NCBI RefSeq assembly: GCF_025024155.1
Contig: NW_026251809.1
Location: 1 to 64,000 of the forward strand
Direction of reading: 5' to 3'
DNA: 64,000 nucleotides
DNA from: Gamsiella multidivaricata
Lineage: Eukaryota; Mortierellomycota; Mortierellomycetes; Mortierellales; Mortierellaceae
Part shown: one piece after another, positions 1 to 12,433 of the stretch
How the letters are laid out: every line of letters begins with the position of its first letter
How positions within the stretch are numbered: the first letter of the stretch is position 1
Translations under genes and position numbers: made by a program
The notes under the pieces: generated by a model
Told to the model about the DNA's origin: nothing
What the model saw: the letters and a program-made list of their open reading frames with translations, nothing else
The model's database searches: none

Positions 1-270
1 TCCAGCAACCCGTGCGCATTGGCGACCTCCCAGTAAGTGGCATAAATCTCGCCGGCGCCTGGATTCGTGCAGAGATGATTGAAGTTGGTCGCTCTTCCGG
101 CATGCAGGAGCAAAAGACGCAAGCAGTAACGATTGCGATCCACGCTGTTCGTAGAGTTTGGGGCCGCGTAGTGCAGTCGGTCGATGGGTAACGCATCTAA
201 ATCCAATGCGCTATGCCGGCGATTGTAAGCGGCAATTAAATCAGCGTGCCTGGCGAGAGGTATAAGCTCA
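1..270 (-). pseudogene. Helitron helicase-like fragment (runs off left edge)
   Basis: One open frame reads leftward from about position 270 to the window edge. It includes RYCLRLLLLHAGRATNF and later YATYWEVANAHGLL. This matches the linker that Helitron transposon proteins carry between the Rep-like N-terminal domain and the PIF1-type helicase, where the pattern R-Y-x-L-R-x-L-L-x-H followed by T-F-x-E-A-x-x-x-G-L-L is typical. No start codon is visible and the frame is preceded on its 5' side by an A18 tract (278-296), so this may be an exon or a truncated copy. The helicase motifs would lie outside the window. The identification rests on recognising this short linker; moderate certainty. Confidence 0.5.
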
Positions 271-277
271 TCCCATA

Positions 278-296
278 AAAAAAAAAAAAAAAAAAA
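278..296. repeat. A-homopolymer tract
   Basis: Run of about 18 adenines beside the Helitron-like fragment. Similar tracts occur in introns and spacers across the window. The stretch from here to about 770 contains one further weakly open minus-strand frame (268-564) that I do not recognise and do not call as a gene. Confidence 0.8.
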
Positions 297-770
297 GCCT
301 GCCTTTCGAGCGTGTTCTGGGGCTCTCAGGACAGTCCTTGAAGGTGATTTTGGAGTAGCCAAATTGACCAAATTTACATGCTCGAGGTGCTTGGACAGGT
401 CCAGCAGCAGGACTATAGATTCGATAAATTCGTGCCAAGTCAGCATGGAGACCAATGTCGATATAATAGGTAACAAAGGCGCACTTCACATACACTTGGC
501 TGCACGCTGTGACCATGTTCTCGATAGTTAATGTACGAGGGATGCAGTGGTTGGGGAGGAGCAAAGGGAATGGCTTTGAGTGGTAAGGCTCAAGCAGCGA
601 ATGTGAAAGGGTGAAGGGGGTGTTTGGCAGTAGTGGATGTGGGAGGGAGTTTATTTTTGGCGAAGCGAAAATTGTGTTGGCATCAAGAAAGAGTATTGCA
701 AAGGGCTATCGATCCATGAGTCATCGAGAACTTAACATCGTATGTTTATCAAAGAAATAGCACTGATTTA

Positions 771-989
771 TTAGATGTGTAAAATAGTCTTGACTAACCC
801 GTCGAAGTCATCGAGGGGGATGCTCATGGAACCCTCTACTGGCTGCCTCACTTTGGGCTTGGGATCCCATGCAGTGACGGAATCATCCGTGAAGACGCTT
901 TCGTCGATGTTCTCCAGGCCATCAAAGTCATCCGCAAGGATACTCACATTATCCTCCATTGGCTGCTTCACCCCGAGAGGCAATTCCCA
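771..989 (-). CDS. Possible terminal exon with a 29-residue internal duplication
   Basis: A minus-strand frame of about 73 residues with no start codon of its own, preceded by a stop, so at best a last exon. It consists of two similar halves: the first has GVKQPMEDNVSILADDFDGL, the second has KVRQPVEGSMSIPLDDFDGL, each preceded by a Trp (W-E-L-P / W-D-P-K-P). The conservation of DDFDGL in both halves suggests protein-level duplication and not chance. I do not recognise the family. The next 300 bases upstream on this strand show no clear partner exon. Confidence 0.3.
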   Translation of the reverse strand, partial: WELPLGVKQPMEDNVSILADDFDGLENIDESVFTDDSVTAWDPKPKVRQPVEGSMSIPLDDFDGLVKTILHI

Positions 990-1499
990 TTCTCAAGACT
1001 TGCATGTGTATCTGCACTTGGGCATGTAGTAAGGGGTTCAGAGTAGGATGGTGGTAGGTGGCGGTGATAGAGACGGACGGAGAGAGAGAGCGAATGAGAG
1101 AGAAAGACGGAGAAAATATGTTTATGAGGGAGAGAGTGGTCTATACGACATGGCAGAGCACCCTCTACCCAACTTTCTGGATAAGGAGCCTTGGAAAAGG
1201 TATGAATTAAGGTTAGAGTTACTACCTAATCCTTACAAGCTTGTTTTTTATTTACGCGTATAGAACATGAATCTCCTTCGTACTGCCTTTCCGTGCAGCC
1301 TCTCATCCTTCATTTGTACCTTTCTTCTTTCTTTTCCTCCTCCGCTGCATCGCGTCTTATCTTGGATCATCCATTATTCTTTTCCGCGCTGTCTCTGCCC
1401 TCTCGCAGGCTCTTCACGCACTTTATACAATCTTTTTTGTCTGTTCCTTCTATATCAGCAGCTCATGGGAAGGCATGCCTGAAGGATTGAGAGAATTCA

Positions 1500-2400
1500 G
1501 GTCCTTCTCGGGGCATGCGGGACCGTCAACATCGTCTGCTACTTGTACTAGCTGTGATAAACCTTCCCCTTGGCTTGATGTCTACTAACAAGCATCTGAG
1601 TTGTCATATTACTCACCCTGTCGGCGCCGGCATTGAGTGTCGTCAATATAGCCCGACTTCCAAAGAGAGCTAGCTGCAAGGGCGCAGCCCAATGTCCGAG
1701 TAGTTTTTTTGATGAGCTGATTTACGCCCGAGCTGCTTCAAGTGACGGGGTTGGGTGGATTAAAGATATACTGCTCCGAGATCCTGATCAAATCGTCGTG
1801 CGGACCTGAAATCATTATTGACTCCGTGCCATTGCCAATATCGCAGCCATTTTGCGGAAGGCTGGTTGAGCGGATCTTCCTTTGTTCGCATGTTATCTAT
1901 AAAGGGCAACGTCTGTACGTGCGGCCGGTCTTTCGAGAGTTCTTGAGGCAGGCATCCTTGATCTGGTCAGGGGTCCCTCGATGCACTGCTGGCAAGGCTT
2001 AACGAAAATCGCCCCCAAAATTCGATGCTCTTGGCACCATATTGAATGTCCAGCTTCTGCATGATGTCGTGAAATGTGGCATCTACCTCTCGAAAGATAT
2101 GTCGGTGGTGCATTGGTACCTCATTCCAAATGATAGCCTCTACTTCACGTTCGTCTTTATAGAAATGCCACCATCTGGCACTCTGTTAGAGACATATCAA
2201 CAACTGGATTCTTCCCTTCCCACTTCAAAATATCAGCCTTTGCCGCTCCCTTGGGGAAGCATGGACAGCAGAGTCCCTCTTCTTTACAGTGATATCAGCC
2301 TTCTTGCGCTTGGCTCGAAATGCACAAACAGCCAGAAAGGGGATTTTCGACTAGCCACTCTCAAGGGTTGCACTTAATGAAGCGCTGAGGCCGTGGGATG
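1500..2400 (-). pseudogene. Decayed coding sequence, unknown family, one ankyrin-like segment
   Basis: On the minus strand protein-like segments appear in shifting frames separated by stops. Near 2010-2200 the frame reads WWHFYKDEREVEAIIWNEV and then IFREVDATFHDIMQKLDIQY; near 1940-1985 it shifts to TPDQIKDACLKNSRKTGRTY; near 1745-1830 to a segment containing MISGPHDDLIRISEQYIF; near 1617-1690 to APLQLALFGSRAILTTLNAG, which resembles an ankyrin repeat and ends at a possible GTGAGT donor. The number of frame changes within 900 bases argues for a decayed gene or transposon-borne gene, though a multi-exon gene cannot be fully excluded. No family assigned. Confidence 0.35.
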
Positions 2401-2594
2401 CAAATGAAAGAAAGGAAGAGTGGTATGGGCATGTCCTAGACCAAGTATGCGCTGTGGTTATCATGACGCGACATGAGGGACATGGCGACATGACTTACCT
2501 CTTAGGGCAGCCATAGTATCTCCGTAGATAGTAGTTCTTCTGGGTCTTTTCGTACTTAAACCTAGGCACGTTGTAGGGTGTAAGTGGTGGCAGT

Positions 2595-2645
2595 GAGAGA
2601 GAAAATGAGAGAGCAAGAGAGAGAGAGAGAGAGCGAGCGAGAGGA
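2595..2645. repeat. GA-rich microsatellite
   Basis: Imperfect (GA)n tract just downstream of the MSH4 stop codon, followed at about 2670-2681 by a T12 run. A comparable GA-rich tract lies at about 1078-1112. Together they make the 3' flank of MSH4 low complexity. Confidence 0.8.
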
Positions 2646-2743
2646 AGAGCGATAGAGGGAGATCGAGTGTTTTTTTTTTTTTGGTATTTTTATTGATAAT
2701 GATTGATGAGCACCAGCTGCAGTGGTCTGTTTTCTACTGTCAT

Positions 2744-5700
2744 CTACTGATGGCCGAGCCCTGCGCTCGAACGACGGATAGCTAGCATCTGCGAAATGGC
2801 CTTCCCTTGTGCATCTCTGAGGGCAAGCACCAAGTCCTGTTGTGTCATTCCATTCGAACACTGCTGAATCACCACGACATTGTGAGCGATCTATGTATGC
2901 ATCCAACGTTGGCGATAAGATAGATTGATTAATTTTCAACCAAAGTGCAGTCTAAATATGCCACACCCCCGTTTGGCACTCTATTGCAGCTCATGGTGAT
3001 CAATACCTGTGCCAAGGCGCGTCGACGCGCAACCACCTTACTGTTCTCCGACTGGTGCCATGCATTCTCCTGCAGATATGTAAGTTTGATGGACACATGC
3101 TCTGCACGTGTGGTGATGTCCTCCGAAAGTTGAAGTGTCCTTGCCAGGGAAAGTCCTACAGTCAAGTCACTTAGTCCGATTTCTTTTTGCCTCGCCTTCC
3201 TTGAACTGCAAACCACGATATACTGACCATAATGAGTCTCCTCGGCAGATCCAGTTGAAAGACAGTACTTATATACGATACCAGACGTATCACGACCATC
3301 GCATTTCAACTGTAAAAAAAAAATGCGCATCAATCGATGATTTGGTAAGTGCATATTAGGCAGTACATGCCACTTGGGTTACAAGTACAATTTTTGCATA
3401 CCTCAGTCTCCAGATGCAGGTTAATAACATTATGATACACAGTCAGACTGCTGGTCAGCTCATGAAAATGGGTTGCAAATAACACAAGAGCATGCGTGTG
3501 AATCAACTCTTCGCAGACAGCAAATGCGATCCCAAGGCCATCGTAGATGGACGTGCCTAGCAGATACAACACGAATAAAATTTATGGACATATATTATTT
3601 CGTGCGAATGAATTCGACGTTCAGGCAAGACTCCAGGGCACTTGCCTCGGCCCAGCTCGTCAATGACGACGAGGCTGTTCTTGTTGACGTTCTGTAGAAT
3701 ATATGCAGTTTCCTTCATCTCCATCATGAACGTCGACGCATTGAGTTCGATGCTGTCATCGTTGCAGATTCTACTAAACAGCTTTCATTGGCAGAAACGC
3801 GCGTCAAAACAGACTTGACAAGGCGCAGTGGGCCCCTAAAAATTATGCGCATCCGTTTTCGTACCCGGTGCATGATGCGAAACGCAGCGTATTCCGCTGG
3901 TACACTATCAGATAAAGCGCCAGCAAAAGATATTAATGACGCATTTAAATAAAGTATGGATACCATGCAGAAATTGCAAAGACAGAATAGCATTCGCCCA
4001 GCCAACCTACAAGCTGCCAATTTGAGCCATGACCGTTAAAAGTGCTACTTGTCTTAGATAGGTTGACTTGCCGCTCATGTTCGGTCCCGTAATGATTTGA
4101 AAAGTGTTGGCTGAACTAGCATAGGTGTCATTTGCTACGAATGGTGCAGAGTAAAGTTTCTCGATGATAGGATGTCGGCCTTGCTTGATAACAATCATGT
4201 CTGTGAACTCGGGCCGGACATAATTATTCACAGTAAGGATATATGCAAAGGACAGAAGCATGTCGATCATGGCAACGGCCTCTGACGCATTGTAAAGAGC
4301 TCCGATCTTGGATCGAATGCTACTGGAAAGATCACTGACTATTTTATCGGACATCAGATAAACCTCCGTCAAGGAATCGTTTATCTTGGCATTTTTTTTC
4401 ATGAGTTCGAGCGTCGTGAAGATTAGGATCTTGTTTTTCTTGACAACATTGATAAATATCAGCGGGAGCATGCCGACCTCAAGCCGATCCACACTTGTCG
4501 AGAGGTAGTAGCCCATCGTCATACTGAACTGTACTTTAAGATTGATGTTGTACTCCTCGACGTATCGATTGACGGCCTCGAAAATGTCATTGATGGTTTC
4601 CTTGTATGTTTGACGTGCAACGTCGAGCAGTCCGTTACATCCTGCCTTAACAGCGAAACATCGCTGATTGCGCAACCCAACTGGCGTCTTTTCTTGCACC
4701 ATGTTCTGCTCGATGACGCTGTCGATAAGGTCCCCTAACTTTCTGAGTCGGAAATCGGTCAGAAGCCGATGGACTGTCTTCAGGAGCCGGTTTTGGCATG
4801 AGTGCATGGCTTCCGCAACTTTCCTGATAGACTGTAGCGTATGCTTTAGGTTGATGATGTGGTTGATGCTCTGTTCGGAATGCTTGACACTGAGTTTAGC
4901 TGGGACTTGTATGAACGACGTTATGAGATGATCGACGTCTTTAATTGCCTTGAGCGAGGATCGAAGTGCATAAAAGGTATCCTCAGCCTGGGAGAGCTCT
5001 TGAACGCAATCCAAACGTGTGTTGATGGCTTTCTCGTCCGTGAGAGGCTGCAAAATATTAGAGCGAAGCAGCCTGGATCCCATGGGCGTCATGGTTGCAT
5101 TCAGAATACCAAACAGCGTCTCTTTGTCGTTCCGGCTTGATAGGTTGATTGTGAGCTCGAGATTCCTAGCGGTGGCGCTGTCAACGATCATGCTCCCTTG
5201 ACAGATCTGATATTTGAACAGGACAGTGTGGTTGAGAAAGGTGGCGTTCCGAGTTTCCTCAATATGGTGCATGACCGCGGCCGTTGCCGCCAAACAAAAA
5301 TACTTTGTAGGGATATCAAGCAACAACGACGCCGAATCCTCCTTGATGATATACTTGTTGATGTACTGAAGCCCTATATTCATAGAAACAGCCGGTCAAT
5401 TAAGGTTTTGGATGATACAATTTTGGTGGCAAAGGGCAAGTACGCAACTGAAGCTCTGTACCAACTGAATCGTTAAAGAGACGACGAGCGACTGGGATGA
5501 TGATACTGGATGGAATATTTTCCTTAATAATATTAACCAGCTTTGAATTGACAGGATCCATAGCTGTATTCGGTACCAGGATCTAATAGGAAACTCCCAA
5601 TGTCTCTGGTTAAACCTCAGCGTTGGCGTGATGCTTTTTGGTGGCGCGATTGATCCTGCAGCATCAAATGTACCTCAGAAGGCTCGTAGAGATTCAGTTT

Positions 5701-6172
5701 TTGCAGGGTTCTGACATACGTCTGCGAGTCTGCTATCTAGATGCGGAGCAAATTGTGAGATTTGTTGCTTCAGAATAAATGCTTAACAGATAACCGAACA
5801 AAGGAGTGATTAGGATACCTGACAAAGGATGACCTCGCTGGTTTTGAGGTCGCAGAAACACATTCCGACCTCTGCTCCTGCCCCTCGACCCTCGACGACT
5901 GCAACGACGAAGCTGTCTGTGGCCTTTGAGGAGATGCTTAGGCAGGAGCCCCTTGAGATACGCGAGGGAGCACCATAGGTTCTGCTGTTCTTGGTCTGAG
6001 ATCGAGTACATACGCCTGAACGGGCGGATCGTCCGGAGAGAGAGCCAGTATTAGGAGGTGAGCAGGGTGTGGATGACAGGGAGCGGTTTTGATGATGATG
6101 CAGGAAAGGGCCCCGGTGCTCTTGAATATGCGGAGTGTATGGGGAAGAAAAGGATGATGGATTGGCAGACAT
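2744..6172 (-). CDS. MSH4: MutS homologue Msh4 (meiotic crossover factor)
   Basis: Msh4 pairs with Msh5 as a MutS-gamma clamp that stabilises meiotic recombination intermediates; it lacks the mismatch-recognition domain of Msh2/3/6. Ten exons are predicted: 6172-5819, 5736-5674, 5582-5462, 5373-4011, 3904-3865, 3781-3646, 3556-3402, 3309-3228, 3155-3007, 2860-2744, giving 859 residues (human MSH4 936). Visible motifs: VVAVVEGRG near the N-terminus, Walker [16 protein letters not shown] at the end of the large exon, [25 protein letters not shown], Walker [10 protein letters not shown], and LFATHFHEL. All phases close. The intron at 3557-3645 has a GC donor (GAG|GCAAGT). The last exon ([13 protein letters not shown]) was chosen because reading straight on gives a low-complexity tail encoded by the GA repeat. 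The start is the Met of MSANPSS, downstream of a poorly conserved in-frame extension. Confidence 0.92.
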
Positions 6173-6493
6173 TGGTAATGCACAATAAATAAGAAGAAAG
6201 AGAGGTAAAGAGAAGAGAAGGGGCAGCGAGGAATGTGTCCCTTTTTCCACTTCATTTTCGTGCCACCAAAAAGACAACGAGTCTTGTACCTGCCACTGCT
6301 ATTGGCCAGGGCAACCTTCGCACACAACCCCCATTGAACAACTTTACACATCCTTTCTTTCTCATCCTTTCATCATTCCATTCTCCCATTCTCCCACCAT
6401 ATCTACACCCTTACATTCGCCCATTACATTCTCTTCCCCAGTCAGATTCTATTCTTCCCACACACTCAGCAGCAGCTGATCAAAGGACTTGTT
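6173..6493. promoter_or_regulatory. Divergent promoter between MSH4 and the Gln-rich gene
   Basis: 321 bases separate two start codons on opposite strands. The plus-strand side is pyrimidine-rich (TTTCTTTCTC, CATTCCATTCTCCC), as is common immediately upstream of fungal start sites. No TATA box or recognisable operator was found. The arrangement implies that both genes share one nucleosome-free region. Confidence 0.5.
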
Positions 6494-9400
6494 ATGGCAT
6501 CCAGTTCACACCATGTATCCTCCCCAGACCTACCTGTCACTACCACCGCTTCACCTGCGCTTCCCAGGCTGACCCAGTCCCGTTCACCTCATCAACAACA
6601 GCAGCCCCAGCAGCCCCAGATCTCACCCTCTCTACGATCACCTGCGACCTATACCCGCACCATAGAGACGCCTTCCATCCTTGTACCCTCACCTTCTGCA
6701 ACCCTCAAGACCGCCCCGAGAGTAGGCGTTCTTCCTCGGCCTGGAGGTGGCATGAGCCCTAGCACGCACGCAGCAGGGCAAAAACCCTCACTGAAGCATC
6801 ACCAGCAACATCCACAAAGCTCGAAGGCTCAAAGGCTTCTATCATCGACGCAGCGATCCATGCCACAGCAACTTCAACAAAGTATGAACATGACAAGCGA
6901 TTCTCCAAAGGTAAACAAGCTCAAACATTCAGGAAACAAAGGAACTGCTTCCTCTTTTGAAATGCTTTCTCTTCATGGCTTAATTGGTTCTCTTTGACCG
7001 TTGGCAATCTATATCTGGAGCAATACTGCTGCTCAATGCAATATTGAGTGTATCGTATGTGGATTTGGAAGTCGTGGTATCGTGGTACCTACTCAGCACA
7101 TCCACGATCCCTCGTTTCTCTGTAATCATGAAACTGCATACTCTCCTTCTTTGTGGGATTGCCACACAAAAAAGAAGGCTGCTCATCGTTTCCTCTATAT
7201 TCCATTCATTAGTCACAGTTGAGTGTGAGCCCGAGACTGCCGGTCGTTCAGGACAGTATACCGGCGCTGAGCGAAGAATCTGCACTAGGGCACGGGCGTG
7301 AACAGGGACAGAATCAGGGTCAGGGTCAAGGATCATCGCCAAGCATGGCCGCTGTCGGAACTGGCGTACCAATGGTCCCTTCGATGCCTTCACGGCCAGT
7401 TTTGCCGCCATCGGTGGCGACAACAGGATCATTTGTCATCGCACTCTCCTCATCAAACATATCTCACGCTGCTAACACCTCGACCCCTAAACCTCGCACC
7501 ATACCCCCAACATTGCCACCAGCGAGGGCGCATGGGATTCATGCGCGTCCCTTAGTACGACCATCGTCAACTCTGCTATCGAATTCCCCAACAACCCGTG
7601 CAAGAGCGTCTTCCCACGCCTCAGAGTCTTTTCGTGCGACGCAGTTAGGCTTCGCCGGCGACAGTTTGATCAACACCACGCAGCCGCCTGTACCACGCGA
7701 CTCAGTATACCCAGCTCCAGCGCTCCAGGCACCACAACAGGCACATCAGCCTAGACAGCGGCAGTCAGTGTCCTCTGTTCGATCTCCTGTGGATTCTGTA
7801 GGTCACTTCCGTCCTGCGCCTCCTCCTACACGTCATTCATCAAGTATTGTGATTCCCAGTATACGATCTCCAGTGACCGCCAGCTCTGTGCAACAGACAA
7901 TAAGTGCTCCTACTGCGGAGTCAACGAGCGAGGACAGATCGAAAGATTCCACGACGCAGGAAACGTGCTCATATTCTAGCACCACAGATCTAGGTCTCGA
8001 GGAAGAGGAGGAAGAGGACGAAGAAGACGGCATTAAATACCTGGAAGGAGGAAAGCAGAAGAACTCGCTACAGAGGAAAGGCAGGAAGAGTTTAGAGAAG
8101 ATGACAAGGTTATTGGCTGAGAAGAGGAAGAGGTCTCGACAACTGAAGACCTTGACATCCATGCCCTCAGAATCCTCTTCGGCATCGCCCTCAGCAGAAG
8201 CTTCCACAGCCATGAAAGCAGATATAACAGCACCGAAGCGACAGTCATTGTGGGCATCTCTCTTTGGAAACGGTACGCACTGCCTTTGGTATATGAAATA
8301 GCGAATGCTTACGCTGAATTGCAGGCTCTAATGCCTTCGTCCTTTATTGCAGGTAGCGCAGAGGCAAAGCCAGTCCTCTCTGATTCTCTCGTCAGGATCA
8401 ACCAATCGACGCAGTCTTTGGTTTCTTTTACCAGCCATGACAAGGAGCAACAAGAAGTGGTGAGCAGCTCGTCTGAAATCAGTGCGCCCATCTCCCCGCG
8501 GTCAAAGGAGAGGTTATCTGAGCCCTCTGCCGATAGCGATGGTTCTGAAGAGTTGGCATCCTCGCCTAAACAATTTTCATCTGGAGAATCTATTGCAGAA
8601 TCATCGACCGTTTCATCACCAGGCAGGGATGATATTCTTGAGGTCAATATCATTCGACATGAGCGGTCAAGGACTCTTCCAGGAATACTTCCTCAGTGGG
8701 ATGGTAGTATCTTGAGGTCGCTCACCAGAGCTCTTAGTGCAAAGAAGACAGTGACGCCGCCACTGGAAAGCGACAGTAGTGATACCGATGTCACTGCTGA
8801 GACCGCCGCCGAGAATGACGGCACTGCCGCGGACGATGAGGATGGCGATGAGGATGCCGACGAGGATGCTGGCGAGAGCCTTGAAAGCGTCAATACTGGA
8901 AGTTTGTTATTTGAGCCACAACAGGTCGCCATGTCGGAATCCGCCAAGAGTATCTCGGAAGAAGCTCAGTCAGCATCGCTCAGTGCTCCAGCCAGGGCAG
9001 CATTATCCATACGCACCCATGTTCCACGAGAGAGAGTCCTGATTGCCGAGGCGCAGGTGCAGATAGGCGATGATATGGACGAAGACAATCCGTTTACAGA
9101 TTCGCATGCGCTGACGATGACGTCTTCAGGCGTATATTTATCTGCCGTATCTAAGGACCAGCTATCAATTGCAAACACATCCGCAGGATCATCGCCCTCA
9201 CCATCATTGTCGTCCCTGTCATACTTCACTGGGTCAGTGGCGTCTGGATCGACTTGGTCTCTACAAGGATCGCGACAATCTTTGATGAAGATGATTTTTA
9301 AATCAAGGACAGAAGCGGTACCTTCAGGAGGTGGAGAGGCGACTAGCGGTTCTGAATTATCCGCGGAATCTCTTTATCGCAAAGGCGAGGGCTCTCCAGG

Positions 9401-12312
9401 ATCAGCAGGGCCTTCGACACCCTTGCAGTCGCCTCAAGTCGATCTATTTTCCGATTTCGAGTCGAACGCAGCCCTGGACACAGTTCTGGACGTCCAAAAC
9501 ACTGACGTGAAGCGTCGGTCCTTTGTCATCCCTGGCGCCTTTCCGGGTGGGGAGCGGGCTTCGGAGGAGACAGCGACAGAGTCAGAATCTGGATTCACGC
9601 AGTCATATGTTCCGATGTACACTGCCTCGGAGGGCGATTCTCTGGCAGTTGATCAGCCTGAGGAGCCGGCTCACTATCCTGACAAGGACATCAGTAGATG
9701 CTCGGATTTGAGGGAAGCGCAGCAGAATTATGGCAGTGACTCTAGTGAACATGAGGAGGAGATGATCAGCACCCAGCCTTCCAAGGGTTCATATGAGCGG
9801 GCGTCTTTTTTGCAGATGCAGCACTTGCCCCACTACAATCCTTCATCTTCAGCGTCTTCGCATCACTATCAACTGTCGTATTCGCAGGAGCTGACCAGTC
9901 CAGCAAGAATAGTCGCTAAGGCCAATGATGAGCAAATGGATCAGGAGTCTCTCCAGATTGGGGTATATAGGACTTCGGTGGCATCGTCACAAACTCCTAC
10001 ACGTATCTTAATGAAATCAAAGTCCCCAGCTCTGCACAAAACCAAGCAAGTGCCTGATAGCCAAACAAAGCGGGAACATCCATCGCCGTCGGTCCTTTTG
10101 ATTGCTCAGACCTCAAAAGAATCGGCTTTTGACTCAGTATCTGTGTTCTCCGAGAACAGAGTATCTTCCGGGAGTCCCGCTATGCTTTCTCTCGCAAGTA
10201 GTAAGAGTGATATCTTAGGTACCCAGTCAACTAGCTCTCGTAATTCTGGAGCCACAGTCCCCGACAATTCGATCGACTACTGCCGCTACAAGGAGGAGGT
10301 GATCGACGTCATTGTAAAGAACCCCAAGCCGAACTGGAACCATGTGCAGGACTCAAAAGATTGGCGTCTGAAGGGTACGGCTAGAGCAATTTTTAATAAG
10401 GGCTCGGCAGCATCGTATGGCGCTGTTGAACCTCTTGTAGTGGATCTTGTCTCCTCAGGTTTGCGCTCCGTAGGACAAAACGTCTCATCACTGTCAACCT
10501 TCTCCTCCTCAGACATCGTTAAGCAGGGGACTATACCACATCCACAGCAAGCCGCCACGCAGGTGCCCCGCACTCATTCATCACAAGTCAGGACGAGTCC
10601 TCCACCACCCCCACCGCCGCGCAATACCAGGCGACCTCGTTCAAAGACACTGAGTCGACATGCGTCAATGGAAATCAGGCATCTCTCAGCCGAAATTGCG
10701 AAGGCGCAGCTTGCGAAAAGCGATGTAAATGCGACTGACACGACAGTGCCTAGTGGGGAGCAAAAGTTCCAGGGGAGTGACACCTCGGGCAGGCCGGATA
10801 AGGGGCACATTATGGAGGAGATGGGGTCTGAGCAAGCACGGAATTTCAACGAGGACTATCTTTACTTTCAAAACGACAAAACTCGACAGGACTTTCGATC
10901 CAATGCCATCATGTCGCAGGGGAGTGCGAGCAACTATGGTCAGACATATAGAAAGGATAATAGCGCTATCAACTCGTACTTGGAGCCTGTGGAACAGCAA
11001 CCTCAATTGCAGCACCGACCGTCATCGACGCAGTACTACCCAAACCAGCAGCAGACAGGTACTTCAAACACCCTGGTGGCGACTTTACTGGAGCAGATTG
11101 CTTCCTTGCAGCAGCAACTGTTGCAACAGCAACAGCAACAGCAGAACTACCAATCTCTTGTCCAACTGAATGATGTGGAAGCTTTCGGATCCATCTCGAC
11201 GGTACCAATGTCCATGATGGATCAGTCTGAAGGCATGACCATGAACAGTTACCTGCTTGGCAGTGGCCCTGTCAAATGTGTTACCCAGGACCAAGGCCAG
11301 CCAAAAGGACATTACGATGATCAGTCTGCGCAGTATATCAACCAACCTGGACAGGTCATGGAGAACGGTCAACACTCTCAGTATGACTATATCCAGTCAT
11401 CTACGCAGCAGGTGGAAAACGACCTGTATCCGATTCAGCCCCAGCAGGAGGAGCCTCAGCTTCAGCCCCGACGCAACCATTTCTACGATGATGACCAACT
11501 GCAGTTGCTGCAACAGCAGCGCACTGAAAGAGTACGACAGCTCTCGGACGAGCACCTTATCCAAATGCCGCGCAACTCTGAAGAGTCGCTCCGAGGGTTT
11601 TATCAGCACCAGCAAGATCCGATGTTGGATATGCCCCAGGATCAGGGCTATGGCTTTCAGAATCCTGTTAGCGCTAACGATATCCAGACCACGTACGATC
11701 ACGATGGGTACCAGAATCCATTCAATGACCAGCAGATGCAGGATCAGCTTCAGTATCAGCAGGGGTTGCTTCATGGACAGCCCATGACTTTTGGAGAAGG
11801 ATACGACTTGATTCCCGCCCGAGATTCTACGGAGCATGGAGAGTTGAGGCTAATTGTTGACGACCGCCATATGGACGACTATTATAACCGCCATCAACAC
11901 GGGAAAAATGAGGAAGTTCAGGAGCAGAAAGGGTTAACGCTACAGCAGCTCCGACAGCAGCATCAACACAACCAGCAGAATCAGCAGACCCAGATGCACA
12001 GCCAGCAGTATCGCCACTCAACAGATATCCACTACAGCAACCAGGGTAGCCAGGATGGCTATCAGCTTCTTGATGTTGCAACGACGAGACCTTTGTCGGG
12101 TGGAATTCTAAACACGAGTATGAGCCATGTAACCGGCATGGTTGCGGGGTCAGATTTCGGATATAGTACAGGAGCTCAATCATTGAACCCATTTGCACCT
12201 AATTACATGTCCCATGGGCAGCTACAGCAGAACAATGTGCGACGCCATCACTCGATGCATTATCCCCCACAGACTGCTGTTCTAACGTTGGGCACCCCTG
12301 AGCCTCAGCAGC

Positions 12313-12370
<58 letters not shown>

Positions 12371-12375
12371 GTGGC

Positions 12376-12433
<58 letters not shown>

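Noticed and set aside
2562..2951. Read-through C-terminal extension of MSH4 ending in Lys and Ser-Leu runs
   Set aside because: It is encoded by the poly-T and GA repeats; an in-phase intron instead joins to an exon resembling the usual MSH4 end.
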